Assembly: GCF_016862895.1 (NCBI RefSeq)
Contig: NZ_BONV01000013.1
Span: 62,001 to 126,000 of the forward strand
Source: Planotetraspora kaengkrachanensis
Lineage (GTDB): Bacteria > Actinomycetota > Actinomycetes > Streptosporangiales > Streptosporangiaceae
Direction of reading: 5' to 3'
DNA length: 64,000 bases
The stretch's first letter is position 1, and each line of letters begins with the position of its first letter. The notes beneath the pieces were generated by a model. It was not told the origin of the DNA. It saw only the letters and a program-made list of their open reading frames with translations, and did not search any database. This document shows, in pieces, positions 33,856-42,061 of the stretch. The translations under genes and the position numbers were made by a program.

Positions 33856-34035
33856 GCGTGTATCCCTTCCCGCGTAGTCGGCCACCCCGAAGGGTGACCG
33901 GCGCATTCACGTTTCTGTGATGTTCTATTATCCCGCCTCCGAGCTCAAAAAGGTAACGGCCCGGCTCCGGTCAGTCGATCAATAAGGCCTCAGACGCATT
34001 GTCGGAGAGCGATCCAGACCCTCAAACTGAGAGGG

Positions 34036-34809
34036 ATGAACGCCCGAGCCGCACTCTTCGACCTCTACGGCGACCACCTCCGCACACGTCACGGACGTGC
34101 CTCGGTGGCCGCCCTCGTCAGGCTGCTCGCGCCCCTCGACGTCGCCGCCCCCGCCGTACGGACCGCGATCTCCCGCATGGTCCGGCAGGGGTGGCTCGAC
34201 CCGGTACGGCTGCCGCAGGGGCCGGGGTATGCGGTCACGCCGAAATGCGAGCGGCGGCTCGACGAGACCGCCACGCGGGTCTACCGGGCGGGCGCTGCAG
34301 AATGGCGGGGACGGTGGCACGTGCTGGTGCTCGAACCGGTCAAGGAACGGGCGAGGCGGGAGCGGATCCGGGCCGATCTGGCCTTCCTCGGCTACGCCCC
34401 GCTGTCGGAGACCACCTGGGTCGGGCCGTGGGCCTCACCCGAGTTGGACGCGCTGCGGCTGCCCGCCCACCGTTTCGACGCCGCGCTCGAGGGCGACCCT
34501 CGCGAACTCGTCGCCCAGGCGTGGGATCTGGACGGCATCGCCGGAGCGTACGAGGATTGGCTCGCCGGCGCCGTGGATCTCGTGGGATCGCTGCCGGGGA
34601 ACCCCCCGGACCACCAGGTCTTCGCGGTCCGGAGCAGGTTGGTGCACGGCTGGCGCAACTTCCTGTTCCGCGACCCCGGCCTGCCGGCGGAACTGCTGCC
34701 TCCGGGATGGCCGGGCGACAAGGCCCGCGCCTTCTTCGAGCAGGAGGCGGCCCGGCTGCTTCCCGCGGCGGCGGCCTTCGTCGACCGCAACCTGGATGGG
34801 GGATCGTGA
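34036..34809 (+). CDS. PaaX-family transcriptional repressor
   Basis: A 257-residue regulator with an N-terminal winged helix (FDLYGDHLRTRHGRASVAALVRLL, AVRTAISRMVRQGWL, about 8-58) and the PaaX C-terminal domain (W-R-G-R-W-H-V-L-V, about 92, and HGWRNFLFRDPGLPAELLPPGWPG near the end). In characterised bacteria PaaX represses phenylacetate degradation until phenylacetyl-CoA appears. One base separates its stop from the enoyl-CoA hydratase-like gene, supporting that context. ATG 34036 has gagaggg upstream. Confidence 0.9.
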   Translation: MNARAALFDLYGDHLRTRHGRASVAALVRLLAPLDVAAPAVRTAISRMVRQGWLDPVRLPQGPGYAVTPKCERRLDETATRVYRAGAAEWRGRWHVLVLEPVKERARRERIRADLAFLGYAPLSETTWVGPWASPELDALRLPAHRFDAALEGDPRELVAQAWDLDGIAGAYEDWLAGAVDLVGSLPGNPPDHQVFAVRSRLVHGWRNFLFRDPGLPAELLPPGWPGDKARAFFEQEAARLLPAAAAFVDRNLDGGS

Positions 34810-34810
34810 G

Positions 34811-35590
34811 ATGAGTGTCGGCTACGAGGTCGAGCAGGCGGTCGCGACGGTCACCCTGGACCGCCCCGACGCGATGAACTCGCTGACCGCGGCCATGAAG
34901 GGCGAGCTGCTCGCGGCGCTGCGGCGGGCCGCGGGGGACGCGTCCGTGCGCGCCGTCCTGCTGACAGGGGCGGGGCGGGCCTTCTGCGCGGGACAGGATC
35001 TGCGCGAGCACGCGGACAACCTGGACGCCGGCCTCGGGCTCGCGAACACGGTGCGCGAACACTACAACCCGATCGTGCTCACGATCACCTCGATGGACAA
35101 GCCGGTGGTGGCCGCCGTCAACGGCGTGGCCGCGGGAGCCGGGGCGTCGCTGGCCTTCGCGTGCGACTTCCGCATCGCCGCCGAGAGGGCGAAGTTCGCC
35201 ATGGCGTTCACCGGGATCGGCCTCGCGCCCGACTCCGGCGCCTCCTGGACCCTTCAGCGCCTCGTGGGGCCGGCCGTGGCCAGGGAGATGCTGCTCCTCG
35301 GCGAAACCGTCGACGCCGCGCGTGCGCTGGAGCTCGGCCTGGTGACCAAGGTCGTGCCGGGCGAGGACGTGGTGTCCACGGCCCGCGAGCTGGCGCTGCG
35401 CCTGGCGCAGGGGCCCACCCTGGCCTACGCCGCGACCAGGCGGGCGCTCGACTTCGCCGCCTCCCATCCGCTCGCCGACGCGCTCGACCGCGAGGCCGGC
35501 CTGCAGGACGAGTGCGCGGCCACGGCCGATCATCTGGCCGCGACGAAGGCCTTCCTCAACAGGGAGACCCCGCGGTTCGAAGGGCGTTGA
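34811..35590 (+). CDS. Enoyl-CoA hydratase/isomerase, PaaG-like
   Basis: A 259-residue crotonase-fold enzyme. Oxyanion-hole segments are AFCAGQDLREH (about 58-68) and NGVAAGAGASLAFACDF (about 104-120); GLAPDSGASW (about 136-145) has the Asp typical of PaaG, which isomerises the ring-epoxide of phenylacetyl-CoA to an oxepin. Coupling with a PaaX regulator supports that role, but no other paa genes are nearby, so a general enoyl-CoA hydratase/isomerase is the safe call. Its 3' end overlaps the convergent glycosylase gene by 35 bases. Confidence 0.88.
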   Translation: MSVGYEVEQAVATVTLDRPDAMNSLTAAMKGELLAALRRAAGDASVRAVLLTGAGRAFCAGQDLREHADNLDAGLGLANTVREHYNPIVLTITSMDKPVVAAVNGVAAGAGASLAFACDFRIAAERAKFAMAFTGIGLAPDSGASWTLQRLVGPAVAREMLLLGETVDAARALELGLVTKVVPGEDVVSTARELALRLAQGPTLAYAATRRALDFAASHPLADALDREAGLQDECAATADHLAATKAFLNRETPRFEGR

Positions 35591-36131
35591 CCTCCTCGCG
35601 CACCCAGCAGTCGATCACGTGGTCGTTGACCAGGCCGATCGCCTGCATCAGCGCGTAGGCCGTCGTCGGGCCGACGAACCGGAACCCGTGCCTCTTGAGC
35701 TCCTTGGCCAGCGCCTTCGACGCCGCGGTCTGCGCGGGCACGTCGCCGAGGCCGGCCGGCGTGGGCGAGGACGGGTCCGCGAACTTCCAGACCAGCCGGC
35801 ACAGGCCGTCCGGCAGGTCCGCCGCCGCCCTGGCGTTGGCGATCGCCGCGTCGACCTTGGCCCGGTTCCTGACGATGCCGGCGTCGTTCATCAGGCGCTC
35901 GACGTCGGACTCGCCGAACGCGGCGACCGCGTGGATCGAGAACCCGGCGAAGGCCCTCCGGAAGTTCTCCCGCTTGCGCAGGATGGTCAGCCACGACAGG
36001 CCGGACTGGAACGCCTCCAGCGTGATCCGCTCGTAGACCCGGTCGTCGCCGTGGACCGGACGCCCCCACTCGTCGTCGTGGTAGGCGATGTAGTCCGGGG
36101 CCGAGGTGGCCCACCCGCACCGGTTCACCAT
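35556..36131 (-). CDS. tagA: DNA-3-methyladenine glycosylase I
   Basis: A 191-residue base-excision repair enzyme of the TAG type that removes 3-methyladenine. Landmarks: RCGWATSAPDYIAYHDDEWGRP at the start (Cys and His for the structural zinc), LEAFQSGLSWLTILRKRENFR (about 38-58, catalytic Glu and the HhH-like fold) and the late FRFVGPTTAYALMQAIGLVNDHVIDCW with zinc ligands. ATG 36131 overlaps the DivIVA-like gene's end by 7 bases. The counterpart in M. tuberculosis is Rv1210, in similar company. Confidence 0.93.
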   Translation of the reverse strand: MVNRCGWATSAPDYIAYHDDEWGRPVHGDDRVYERITLEAFQSGLSWLTILRKRENFRRAFAGFSIHAVAAFGESDVERLMNDAGIVRNRAKVDAAIANARAAADLPDGLCRLVWKFADPSSPTPAGLGDVPAQTAASKALAKELKRHGFRFVGPTTAYALMQAIGLVNDHVIDCWVREEVNALRTAGSPC

Positions 36132-36616
36132 GACTCTTCCGCGTCCGTGCGGTCGTCCTCCCAGGCGCCCGCCGCGGTCTTGGAGGGCACCTCAGGCGTC
36201 TTCGCGGGCACCTCAGGTGTCTTCGCGGGGATCTCGGGGATCTTGGCGGGGATCTCGGGCCTGTGCTCGGCGGCGGCCGGCGCGGGCGGCCGTGCGAAGG
36301 CCTCCTGCCGCGAATGGAGCCGGTCGGCCAGCAGATCCGCCACGCGCTGCTCCAGCACCGCGATCCGGGTGTCCCGCTCGCCGAGCGCGGTCGACAACCG
36401 GTAGAGGGCCTCGTCCACGACCTGGGTGTGATAGCCGACCAGGCTGAGGGGGAGCTGCAGGCTCATGAGATCGGCGGCGGTCACGTGACCGGCGTCGGGC
36501 AGCTCGGTCGGAGGCGTGTCCGGGTGGAATACGGCCAGCTCACCGCCGTGGCCGAGCGACACCATCCACACGCAGAAGAGGACGGCGAGACCGGCTAAGA
36601 CGAGTACGACCAGCAC
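36125..36616 (-). CDS. Membrane-anchored DivIVA-like protein
   Basis: A 163-residue protein: N-terminal membrane helix (VLVVLVLAGLAVLFCVWMV), then a DivIVA-domain-like segment (LPLSLVGYHTQVVDEALYRLSTAL, about 62-86) running into a coiled coil (RDTRIAVLEQRVADLLADRL), then a repeat tail of PAKTPEV-type heptapeptides. Such small DivIVA-domain proteins occur beside tagA in actinobacteria; a role at curved membrane or in the cell envelope is inferred. GTG 36616 lacks a good binding site, so the start is provisional. Confidence 0.75.
   Translation of the reverse strand: MLVVLVLAGLAVLFCVWMVSLGHGGELAVFHPDTPPTELPDAGHVTAADLMSLQLPLSLVGYHTQVVDEALYRLSTALGERDTRIAVLEQRVADLLADRLHSRQEAFARPPAPAAAEHRPEIPAKIPEIPAKTPEVPAKTPEVPSKTAAGAWEDDRTDAEESW
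36185..36260 (-). repeat. 21-bp tandem repeat, about 3.6 copies
   Basis: Units at 36185, 36206, 36227 and a partial one at 36248 encode heptapeptides of the form PE(I/V)PAKT in the tail of the DivIVA-like protein. The two left copies differ at one base, suggesting recent expansion. Confidence 0.8.
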
Positions 36617-36660
36617 ATACGAATCGTGCCACAAGTCGCATGCGTGCGAGCATTGAAGGC

Positions 36661-36933
36661 ATGACCATTGTGATCCGTCCGGCCGACCCGGCCGACCCGG
36701 CCTGGGTGGCCGCGGCCTCGCTGTCCGAGGTCTCCGCCCTGGCCCAGGCCGGCCGTACGGTCGTGGTGACGTTGCCGGAGGACGAGACGGAGGCGATCGC
36801 GGCGGCCGCCGCGTTCGCGTGGGCGGGCGCGACGGTGTTCCGCACCTCCCACCAGGTACGGCAGGCGCTCGACATGACCGAGGTCCTGCTGGGCAACCGG
36901 CCTCCCGCACTCACCCGGCGCGGCCTCGCCTGA
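36661..36933 (+). CDS. Short protein resembling the C-terminus of dihydropteroate synthase
   Basis: A 90-residue protein. Its C-terminal half, AFAWAGATVFRTSHQVRQALDM followed by PPALTRRGLA, resembles the last helix-strand region of dihydropteroate synthases (AW-x-G-x-xVFR-x-H-x-V-x-x-x-x-Q-x-LDM). The N-terminal pterin-binding barrel is absent. Position between a LOG gene and tagA is where folP2 (Rv1207) lies in mycobacteria, though the strand differs here. It may be a relict or re-used DHPS fragment. ATG 36661 has only a weak binding site (gaagg). Confidence 0.65.
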   Translation: MTIVIRPADPADPAWVAAASLSEVSALAQAGRTVVVTLPEDETEAIAAAAAFAWAGATVFRTSHQVRQALDMTEVLLGNRPPALTRRGLA

Positions 36934-36934
36934 C

Positions 36935-37513
36935 CTAGGACTCGCCGAGCTCCTCGGCCGTGGGCCGCAGTTGCGGGGTGGGCCGTTCCAGCAGGTCGAA
37001 AGCCTCCTCGACGGTGGTCGTCCAGGAGATCGCGTCGAAGACGTTGGGGCGGGTGAATCCCTGCTCGTACATGCCGTCGACGAGCAGGCGCAGCGGCGCG
37101 TAGAGCCCCCAGGGGTCCAGCACCACCAGCGGCCTGTCGTGGACGCCGAGCACCCGCGAGGTCCAGATCTCGAACAGCTCCTCCAGCGTGCCGATCCCAC
37201 CGGGCAGCACGAGGAAGGCGTCCGACCTGGCGTCCATCATGCCCTTGCGCTCGCGCATGTCGGCGGTGACGATCAGCTCGCCCGAGTCGGTGTCCGCGAT
37301 CTCGATGTCGACGAGCACCTGGGGCATCACCCCCACCGTGTGACCGCCGCCCTCCCGCACGGCCCGGGCGACCTCTCCCATGCAGGAGACGATCGCGCCT
37401 CCGCTGACGAGGCCGTGCCCGCGCCTGGCGAGCTCCGCGCCCACGTCGTGGGCGAGGTCGAGGTACTTGCGGTCGATCTTCTGGCTGGACGCGCAGAACA
37501 CGCAGATGAACAC
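36935..37513 (-). CDS. TIGR00730/LOG family Rossmann-fold protein 1
   Basis: A 192-residue LOG-type phosphoribohydrolase-like protein. CVFCASSQ at the start, GLVSGGA (Rossmann glycines, about 38) and the signature PGGIGTLEELFE (about 104-115) are intact. LOG proteins release free cytokinin-like bases from nucleoside 5'-monophosphates; in bacteria many act on purine nucleotides. GTG 37513 has GGGAG 9 bases upstream and lies 4 bases after its paralog's stop, so the two are a tandem operon. Confidence 0.9.
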   Translation of the reverse strand: MFICVFCASSQKIDRKYLDLAHDVGAELARRGHGLVSGGAIVSCMGEVARAVREGGGHTVGVMPQVLVDIEIADTDSGELIVTADMRERKGMMDARSDAFLVLPGGIGTLEELFEIWTSRVLGVHDRPLVVLDPWGLYAPLRLLVDGMYEQGFTRPNVFDAISWTTTVEEAFDLLERPTPQLRPTAEELGES

Positions 37514-37517
37514 CCCG

Positions 37518-38264
37518 TCACGCTCCCGTGCGGTGCCGGTCGGCCTCGAGGATGATCTGGACGGCCTCGTCGGGGTCGTCGGTGACCCGCAGGAGGTCGA
37601 CGTCCGACGGCGAGATCTTGCCGGTCTTCGCCAGGGTCGTACGGACCCAGTCGACCAGCGGCGCCCAGAACTCCGACCCCATGAGGATCACGGGGAAGGA
37701 GGTGACCTTGTGGGTCTGGACCAGGGTGAGCGCCTCGAACAGTTCGTCGAGCGTGCCGAACCCGCCCGGCAGGGCGATGAAGCCGCTGGAGTACTTGACG
37801 AACATCGTCTTGCGGACGAAGAAGTAGCGGAACTCGACGCCGAGGTCGACGTATTCGTTCAGGCGCTGCTCGTGCGGAAGCTCGATCCCGAGGCCGACCG
37901 AGACGCCGTCGGCCTCTAACGCCCCCTTGTTGGCCGCCTCCATGACGCCGGGGCCGCCGCCGGTGATGACGGCGTAGCCCACCTTGGCCAGCGCGTGACC
38001 CACGCGGACGCCCAATTCGTATTCGGCGCTGTCCCGGGGGGTGCGGGCGGATCCGAAGACGGTCACCGCCGCGGGGAGGTTGGCCAGGGAGCCGAATCCC
38101 TCGACGAACTCCGACTGGATGCGCAGGACCCGCCACGGGTCCATGTGGAGCCAGTCCGTCGGGCCCTTGCGGTCGAGCAGACGCTGGTCATATGTCGAAT
38201 CGGGGACGAGATCGCCGCGGAGCACCGAGGATCCCTGACGGCGTTCGGGCCGGTCGTGGTTCAT
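37518..38264 (-). CDS. TIGR00730/LOG family Rossmann-fold protein 2
   Basis: A 248-residue paralog of the next gene, with a ~70-residue N-terminal extension (YDQRLLDRKGPTDWLHMDPWRVLRIQSEFVEGF). VFGSARTP, ITGGGPGVMEAANKGA and the signature PGGFGTLDELFEAL (about 164-177) identify the family. Rv1205 in M. tuberculosis is in the same neighbourhood. The two LOG genes could act on different nucleotides or form hetero-oligomers; neither is shown. Confidence 0.9.
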   Translation of the reverse strand: MNHDRPERRQGSSVLRGDLVPDSTYDQRLLDRKGPTDWLHMDPWRVLRIQSEFVEGFGSLANLPAAVTVFGSARTPRDSAEYELGVRVGHALAKVGYAVITGGGPGVMEAANKGALEADGVSVGLGIELPHEQRLNEYVDLGVEFRYFFVRKTMFVKYSSGFIALPGGFGTLDELFEALTLVQTHKVTSFPVILMGSEFWAPLVDWVRTTLAKTGKISPSDVDLLRVTDDPDEAVQIILEADRHRTGA

Positions 38265-38370
38265 GCGTTCACGCTAGCGGGCGCCGGACAGTGCGGGTGT
38301 TCCATCCAAGATGGTCACAAATGTCGCATTATTCCCGGCTGTGCACGGGGGTTCACTACTATCACAGCTC

Positions 38371-38823
38371 GTGAACGAGTCACCTCCTCAGGACACCGCC
38401 GTGTTCGTGGACCAGAGCGGTCGTCGCGGCCGGATTCTCACGGTGACTGCGATCGGTTCCGGAGCCGTCGTCGTGACTCTCCTGGCCTTCGTGGTCACCG
38501 GAATGCTGGGTGGCACCGAACTGCCCGGGCTGGGATGGCCCGGCAAGGCCCAACAAGGACCGACCGTCGGGGGAACCGCCTCCCGGTCGCCCGACGTCCG
38601 GCCCACGCGGACGCCACAGGTCAGCCCGTCCGCGACGACGGTCCCGCAGGTCCCCTCACCGACGGCATCGCGTCGCGCGCCGCAGCCGACCCCTGAGACC
38701 ACGCCCTCGGCCGGCAGGCCGGGCAATACGCCGCCGCCCGACGCGCAGGGTTCCGTGGCGGGCAATCCCGGCCACGGCGGCACCCCGCCGGGACAGGCAG
38801 AAAAGACGCACGGGCCGAAATGA
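38371..38823 (+). CDS. Single-pass membrane protein with Pro/Thr-rich exterior
   Basis: A 150-residue protein: a short cytoplasmic start, one membrane helix (ILTVTAIGSGAVVVTLLAFVVTGML, about 22-46) and a Pro/Thr/Ser-rich extracytoplasmic tail. Its stop overlaps the start of the deacetylase-glycosyltransferase gene (ATGA at 38820), so the two are made together. By position it is a likely accessory factor of polysaccharide synthesis or export, comparable to MatA next to MatB in Streptomyces; that parallel is from memory. GTG 38371 lacks a clear binding site; TACTAT at 38357 may be a -10 of a leaderless mRNA. Confidence 0.7.
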   Translation: MNESPPQDTAVFVDQSGRRGRILTVTAIGSGAVVVTLLAFVVTGMLGGTELPGLGWPGKAQQGPTVGGTASRSPDVRPTRTPQVSPSATTVPQVPSPTASRRAPQPTPETTPSAGRPGNTPPPDAQGSVAGNPGHGGTPPGQAEKTHGPK

Positions 38824-40979
38824 GCACGCCGCTGAACAAGCGAAGCGACCCGCGGGCCCACTGGTTCCTGGTCTGCCTGGCCGCCGTCCTGACCTGCGGG
38901 GGGCTCTTCCTGAACGGCTACGTCCACAACGTGGTCGGCGAGACGCGCCCGCCCGCGGACGACACCGGAGATTCGGCGACGCTCGACCGCGTGCGCGCGG
39001 GCGGCCCCGTGGTGAACATGTCGGGACCACGACCGGAGGCGCTGCGCGTCGCACGGCGCACGGCTGCGCTCACCTTCGACGACGGGCCCGATCCGCGCTG
39101 GACACCCCAGGTGCTCGACGTGCTTCGCAGGCACGGCGCCACCGCGACCTTCTTCGTCGTCGGGGCGCACGTCGCCGAGAATCCCGACCTCGTACGCCGC
39201 ATGGTCGCCCAGGGCAATGAGATCGGCGACCACACGTACACGCACGCCGACGTGACGACGGCGCCGGGCTGGCGAACCCGGCTGGAGTTGTCCCTCACGC
39301 AGAAGGCGCTGGCGGGAACCGCGGGCATCCACACCCGCCTGGTCCGCATGCCGTACTCCTCGTCTCCGGAGGCCGTCGGAGACAAGCAGTTCGCGGCGAT
39401 GCGGCTGCTCGCGTCGGAGGGCTATCTCACCGTCCTGACCGATCTCGACTCCAAGGACTGGAGCCGGCCGGGGGTGGACCAGATCGTCAGGGCGTCCCTG
39501 CCGCCGCGCGACACCGGCGCCGTGATCATGTTCCACGACGCGGGAGGAGATCGTTCGCAGACCGTGGCGGCGGTCGACCGGTTGCTGACCACCCTGGACA
39601 AGCGGGGCTACACGGCCACCACCCTCACCCGGGCGGCCGGGCTTCCCTCCGCGCACACGCCCGCCTCCACGAGCGACAAGTGGCTCGGCGAGGCCCTGAT
39701 CCTTCTCCAGCGGGCCTCCTCCGCGTTCACCGGATCACTCGGCTGGATCCTCGCCGCCGCCGGTCTGCTGACCCTCCTCAGGCTCGCGCTGTTCGTCGTT
39801 CTCGCCTGGGTCCACGCGCGCAGGGCGAAGCGGCAGAGACGGCGCAGGGACGCCGGGCACCGCCGTGGCACCACGCGATGGCCCGCTCCCCCTCCCGTCA
39901 CCGTGATCGTCCCCGCCTACAACGAGGAGGCGGGCATCGAAGCCACCGTCCGCTCGCTCGTCGCGACCGACTACCCGGGGCACGTGGAGATCATCGTCGT
40001 CGACGACGGCTCCACGGACCGCACCGCTGAGATCGCGGCCTCGCTGGGTCTGCCCGGCGTACGGGTGATCCGCCGGCAGAACGGCGGCAAGCCGTCCGCG
40101 CTGAACACCGGGATCGCGCAGGCGGCGCACGACATCCTGATCATGGTCGACGGGGACACGGTGTTCGAACCCTCGACGATCGGCAACCTGATCCAGCCGC
40201 TGGCCGACCCGTCCGTCGGCGCCGTCAGCGGCAACACGAAGGTCGGCAACCGGCGCGGCATGATCGGCCGCTGGCAGCACATCGAGTACGTCATCGGGTT
40301 CAACCTCGACCGGAGGGCGTTCGACCTCCTCGGCTGCATGGCCACCGTCCCCGGCGCCATCGGCGCCTTCCGCAGGTCCGCGCTGACGTCGGTCGGCGGC
40401 GTCAGCCTGGACACCCTCGCCGAGGACACCGACCTCACCATGGCGATCCGCCGTGCCGGCTGGCGCGTCGTCTACGAGGAGCACGCCCGGGCGTGGACCG
40501 AGGCGCCCACGTCCCTCGGTCAGCTCTGGCGGCAGCGTTACCGGTGGTGCTACGGCACGCTGCAGGCGATGTGGAAGCACCGCGGGGCGGTCCTCGAACG
40601 CGACCCCTTCGGCCGCCGTTGCCTGGGCTATCTCACGCTCTTCCAGGTGATCCTGCCGCTGCTGGCCCCCGTCGTGGACATCATGGCGGTGTACAGCCTG
40701 GCCGTCGCCGATCCCCTGCCCGTGGTGGCCGTGTGGGCCGGCTTCGTCACCGCTCAGGCGCTCAGCGGGTGGTACGCGCTGCGACTCGACGGCGAGCCCG
40801 CCTCCGTGTTGTGGGTGCTTCCGCTGCAGCAGTTCGTCTATCGGCAGCTGATGTACCTGGTGGTGATCCATTCGGTGGCGACGGCCGTGCTGGGAGCGCG
40901 CCTGCGCTGGCACACCATCCGCAGGGAGGGCACCTTCGCCCCGGAACCGGCGCTCCCCGAGGTCACGACCGGCCGCTGA
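38820..40979 (+). CDS. Fused polysaccharide deacetylase and family 2 glycosyltransferase
   Basis: A 719-residue membrane protein. After one N-terminal helix comes an extracellular NodB-type deacetylase (about 80-270): TFDDGPD, the metal pair in DHTYTHAD, and MFHDAGGDRS. A second helix (about 305-330) leads to a cytoplasmic GT2 synthase: VIVPAYNEE, VVDDGSTDR, MVDGDT, EDTDL and QRYRW, followed by C-terminal helices. This suggests synthesis and partial de-N-acetylation of a beta-linked hexosamine polymer in one polypeptide, like PNAG-type or Streptomyces MatB systems. Translationally coupled to the small membrane protein upstream. Confidence 0.92.
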   Translation: MSTPLNKRSDPRAHWFLVCLAAVLTCGGLFLNGYVHNVVGETRPPADDTGDSATLDRVRAGGPVVNMSGPRPEALRVARRTAALTFDDGPDPRWTPQVLDVLRRHGATATFFVVGAHVAENPDLVRRMVAQGNEIGDHTYTHADVTTAPGWRTRLELSLTQKALAGTAGIHTRLVRMPYSSSPEAVGDKQFAAMRLLASEGYLTVLTDLDSKDWSRPGVDQIVRASLPPRDTGAVIMFHDAGGDRSQTVAAVDRLLTTLDKRGYTATTLTRAAGLPSAHTPASTSDKWLGEALILLQRASSAFTGSLGWILAAAGLLTLLRLALFVVLAWVHARRAKRQRRRRDAGHRRGTTRWPAPPPVTVIVPAYNEEAGIEATVRSLVATDYPGHVEIIVVDDGSTDRTAEIAASLGLPGVRVIRRQNGGKPSALNTGIAQAAHDILIMVDGDTVFEPSTIGNLIQPLADPSVGAVSGNTKVGNRRGMIGRWQHIEYVIGFNLDRRAFDLLGCMATVPGAIGAFRRSALTSVGGVSLDTLAEDTDLTMAIRRAGWRVVYEEHARAWTEAPTSLGQLWRQRYRWCYGTLQAMWKHRGAVLERDPFGRRCLGYLTLFQVILPLLAPVVDIMAVYSLAVADPLPVVAVWAGFVTAQALSGWYALRLDGEPASVLWVLPLQQFVYRQLMYLVVIHSVATAVLGARLRWHTIRREGTFAPEPALPEVTTGR

Positions 40980-40988
40980 CGGGCGTGT

Positions 40989-42050
40989 TCAGCGCGGGGC
41001 GCTCAGCCAGTCGAGCATCCGCCGCTCGGTCTCCGCGATCATCGCCAGGCTCACGTGCTCGCCGCTGGTGTGGGCCAGGTTGGGGTTGCCGGGACCGCAG
41101 TTGACGGCGGGCATGCCGAGAGCGGAGAACCTGGCGACGTCGGTCCAGCCGAGCTTGGCGCGCGGCGTGCCGCCGACGGCGGCGGCGAAGGCCGCGGCCA
41201 CGGGGTGCGTGAGCCCGGGCCTGGCTCCCGGCGCGCCGTCCCTGAGCCGCACCTCGAAGCCGTCGAACACCTCGGTGACGTGGTCGAAGGCCTGCTCCAC
41301 GGTGAGGTCGGGGGCGAAGCGGTAGTTGACGGTCACCACGCACTCGTCGGGGATCACGTTTCCGGCGACGCCACCGTGGATGCCGACGGCGTTGAGGCCC
41401 TCGTGGTAGCGCAGGCCGTCGACCACGGGGCGCCTGGCCTCGTAGGCGCCGAGGATGTCGATGACCGGCTTGATCCCGTGGATGGCGTTGACGCCCTCCC
41501 AGGACCGGGCGCTGTGGGCCCTGGCGCCCCGAACGACCACCTCGGCCCGCAGCGTCCCCTGACAGCCGCCCTCGATCAGGCCGTCGGTCGGCTCCATGAC
41601 GACGGCGAAGTCGCCGGCGAGCCACTCGGGATGCTCCCGGGTGAGGCGCAGCAGGCCGCTGCGCTCCGCCTCGATCTCCTCGCAGTCGTAGAAAACGAAG
41701 GTCAGGTCTCTGTTGGGGTCGTCCAGCAGGGCCAGTTTGAGCTGGACGGCCACGCCGCTCTTCATGTCCGAGGTGCCGCAGCCGTAGAGCAGGTCGCCGT
41801 CGACGCGGCTGGGCAGGTTGGCGGCGACGGGGACGGTGTCGATGTGGCCGGCGATCACGACGCGCTCGGCGCGCCCGAGCGACGTGCGGGCCACGATGTT
41901 CTGCCCGTCGCGGTCCACGGTGAGATGCCCGAGCGGGGTCAGCGCCTCCTCGATCGCGTCGGCGATGGCCTTCTCACCGCCGCTGACCGACTCGATGTCC
42001 ACAAGGCGCGCCGTCAGCGCTCCGACGTCCTGTCCAAGGTCCAGCCGCAT
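40989..42050 (-). CDS. dapE: Succinyl-diaminopimelate desuccinylase
   Basis: A 353-residue M20 di-zinc hydrolase of lysine/meso-DAP synthesis. Metal-site motifs: AGHIDTVPVA (about 66-75), YGCGTSDMKSG (about 88-98), FYDCEEIEAERSGL (catalytic Glu pair, about 122-135), MEPTDG (about 150) and AHTSGEHV near the C-terminus. dapC and ferredoxin genes lie a little upstream on the same strand, so this is a partial DAP gene group. ATG 42050 has CAGGGG upstream. Confidence 0.93.
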   Translation of the reverse strand: MRLDLGQDVGALTARLVDIESVSGGEKAIADAIEEALTPLGHLTVDRDGQNIVARTSLGRAERVVIAGHIDTVPVAANLPSRVDGDLLYGCGTSDMKSGVAVQLKLALLDDPNRDLTFVFYDCEEIEAERSGLLRLTREHPEWLAGDFAVVMEPTDGLIEGGCQGTLRAEVVVRGARAHSARSWEGVNAIHGIKPVIDILGAYEARRPVVDGLRYHEGLNAVGIHGGVAGNVIPDECVVTVNYRFAPDLTVEQAFDHVTEVFDGFEVRLRDGAPGARPGLTHPVAAAFAAAVGGTPRAKLGWTDVARFSALGMPAVNCGPGNPNLAHTSGEHVSLAMIAETERRMLDWLSAPR

Positions 42051-42061
42051 GGCCCCTGAGC

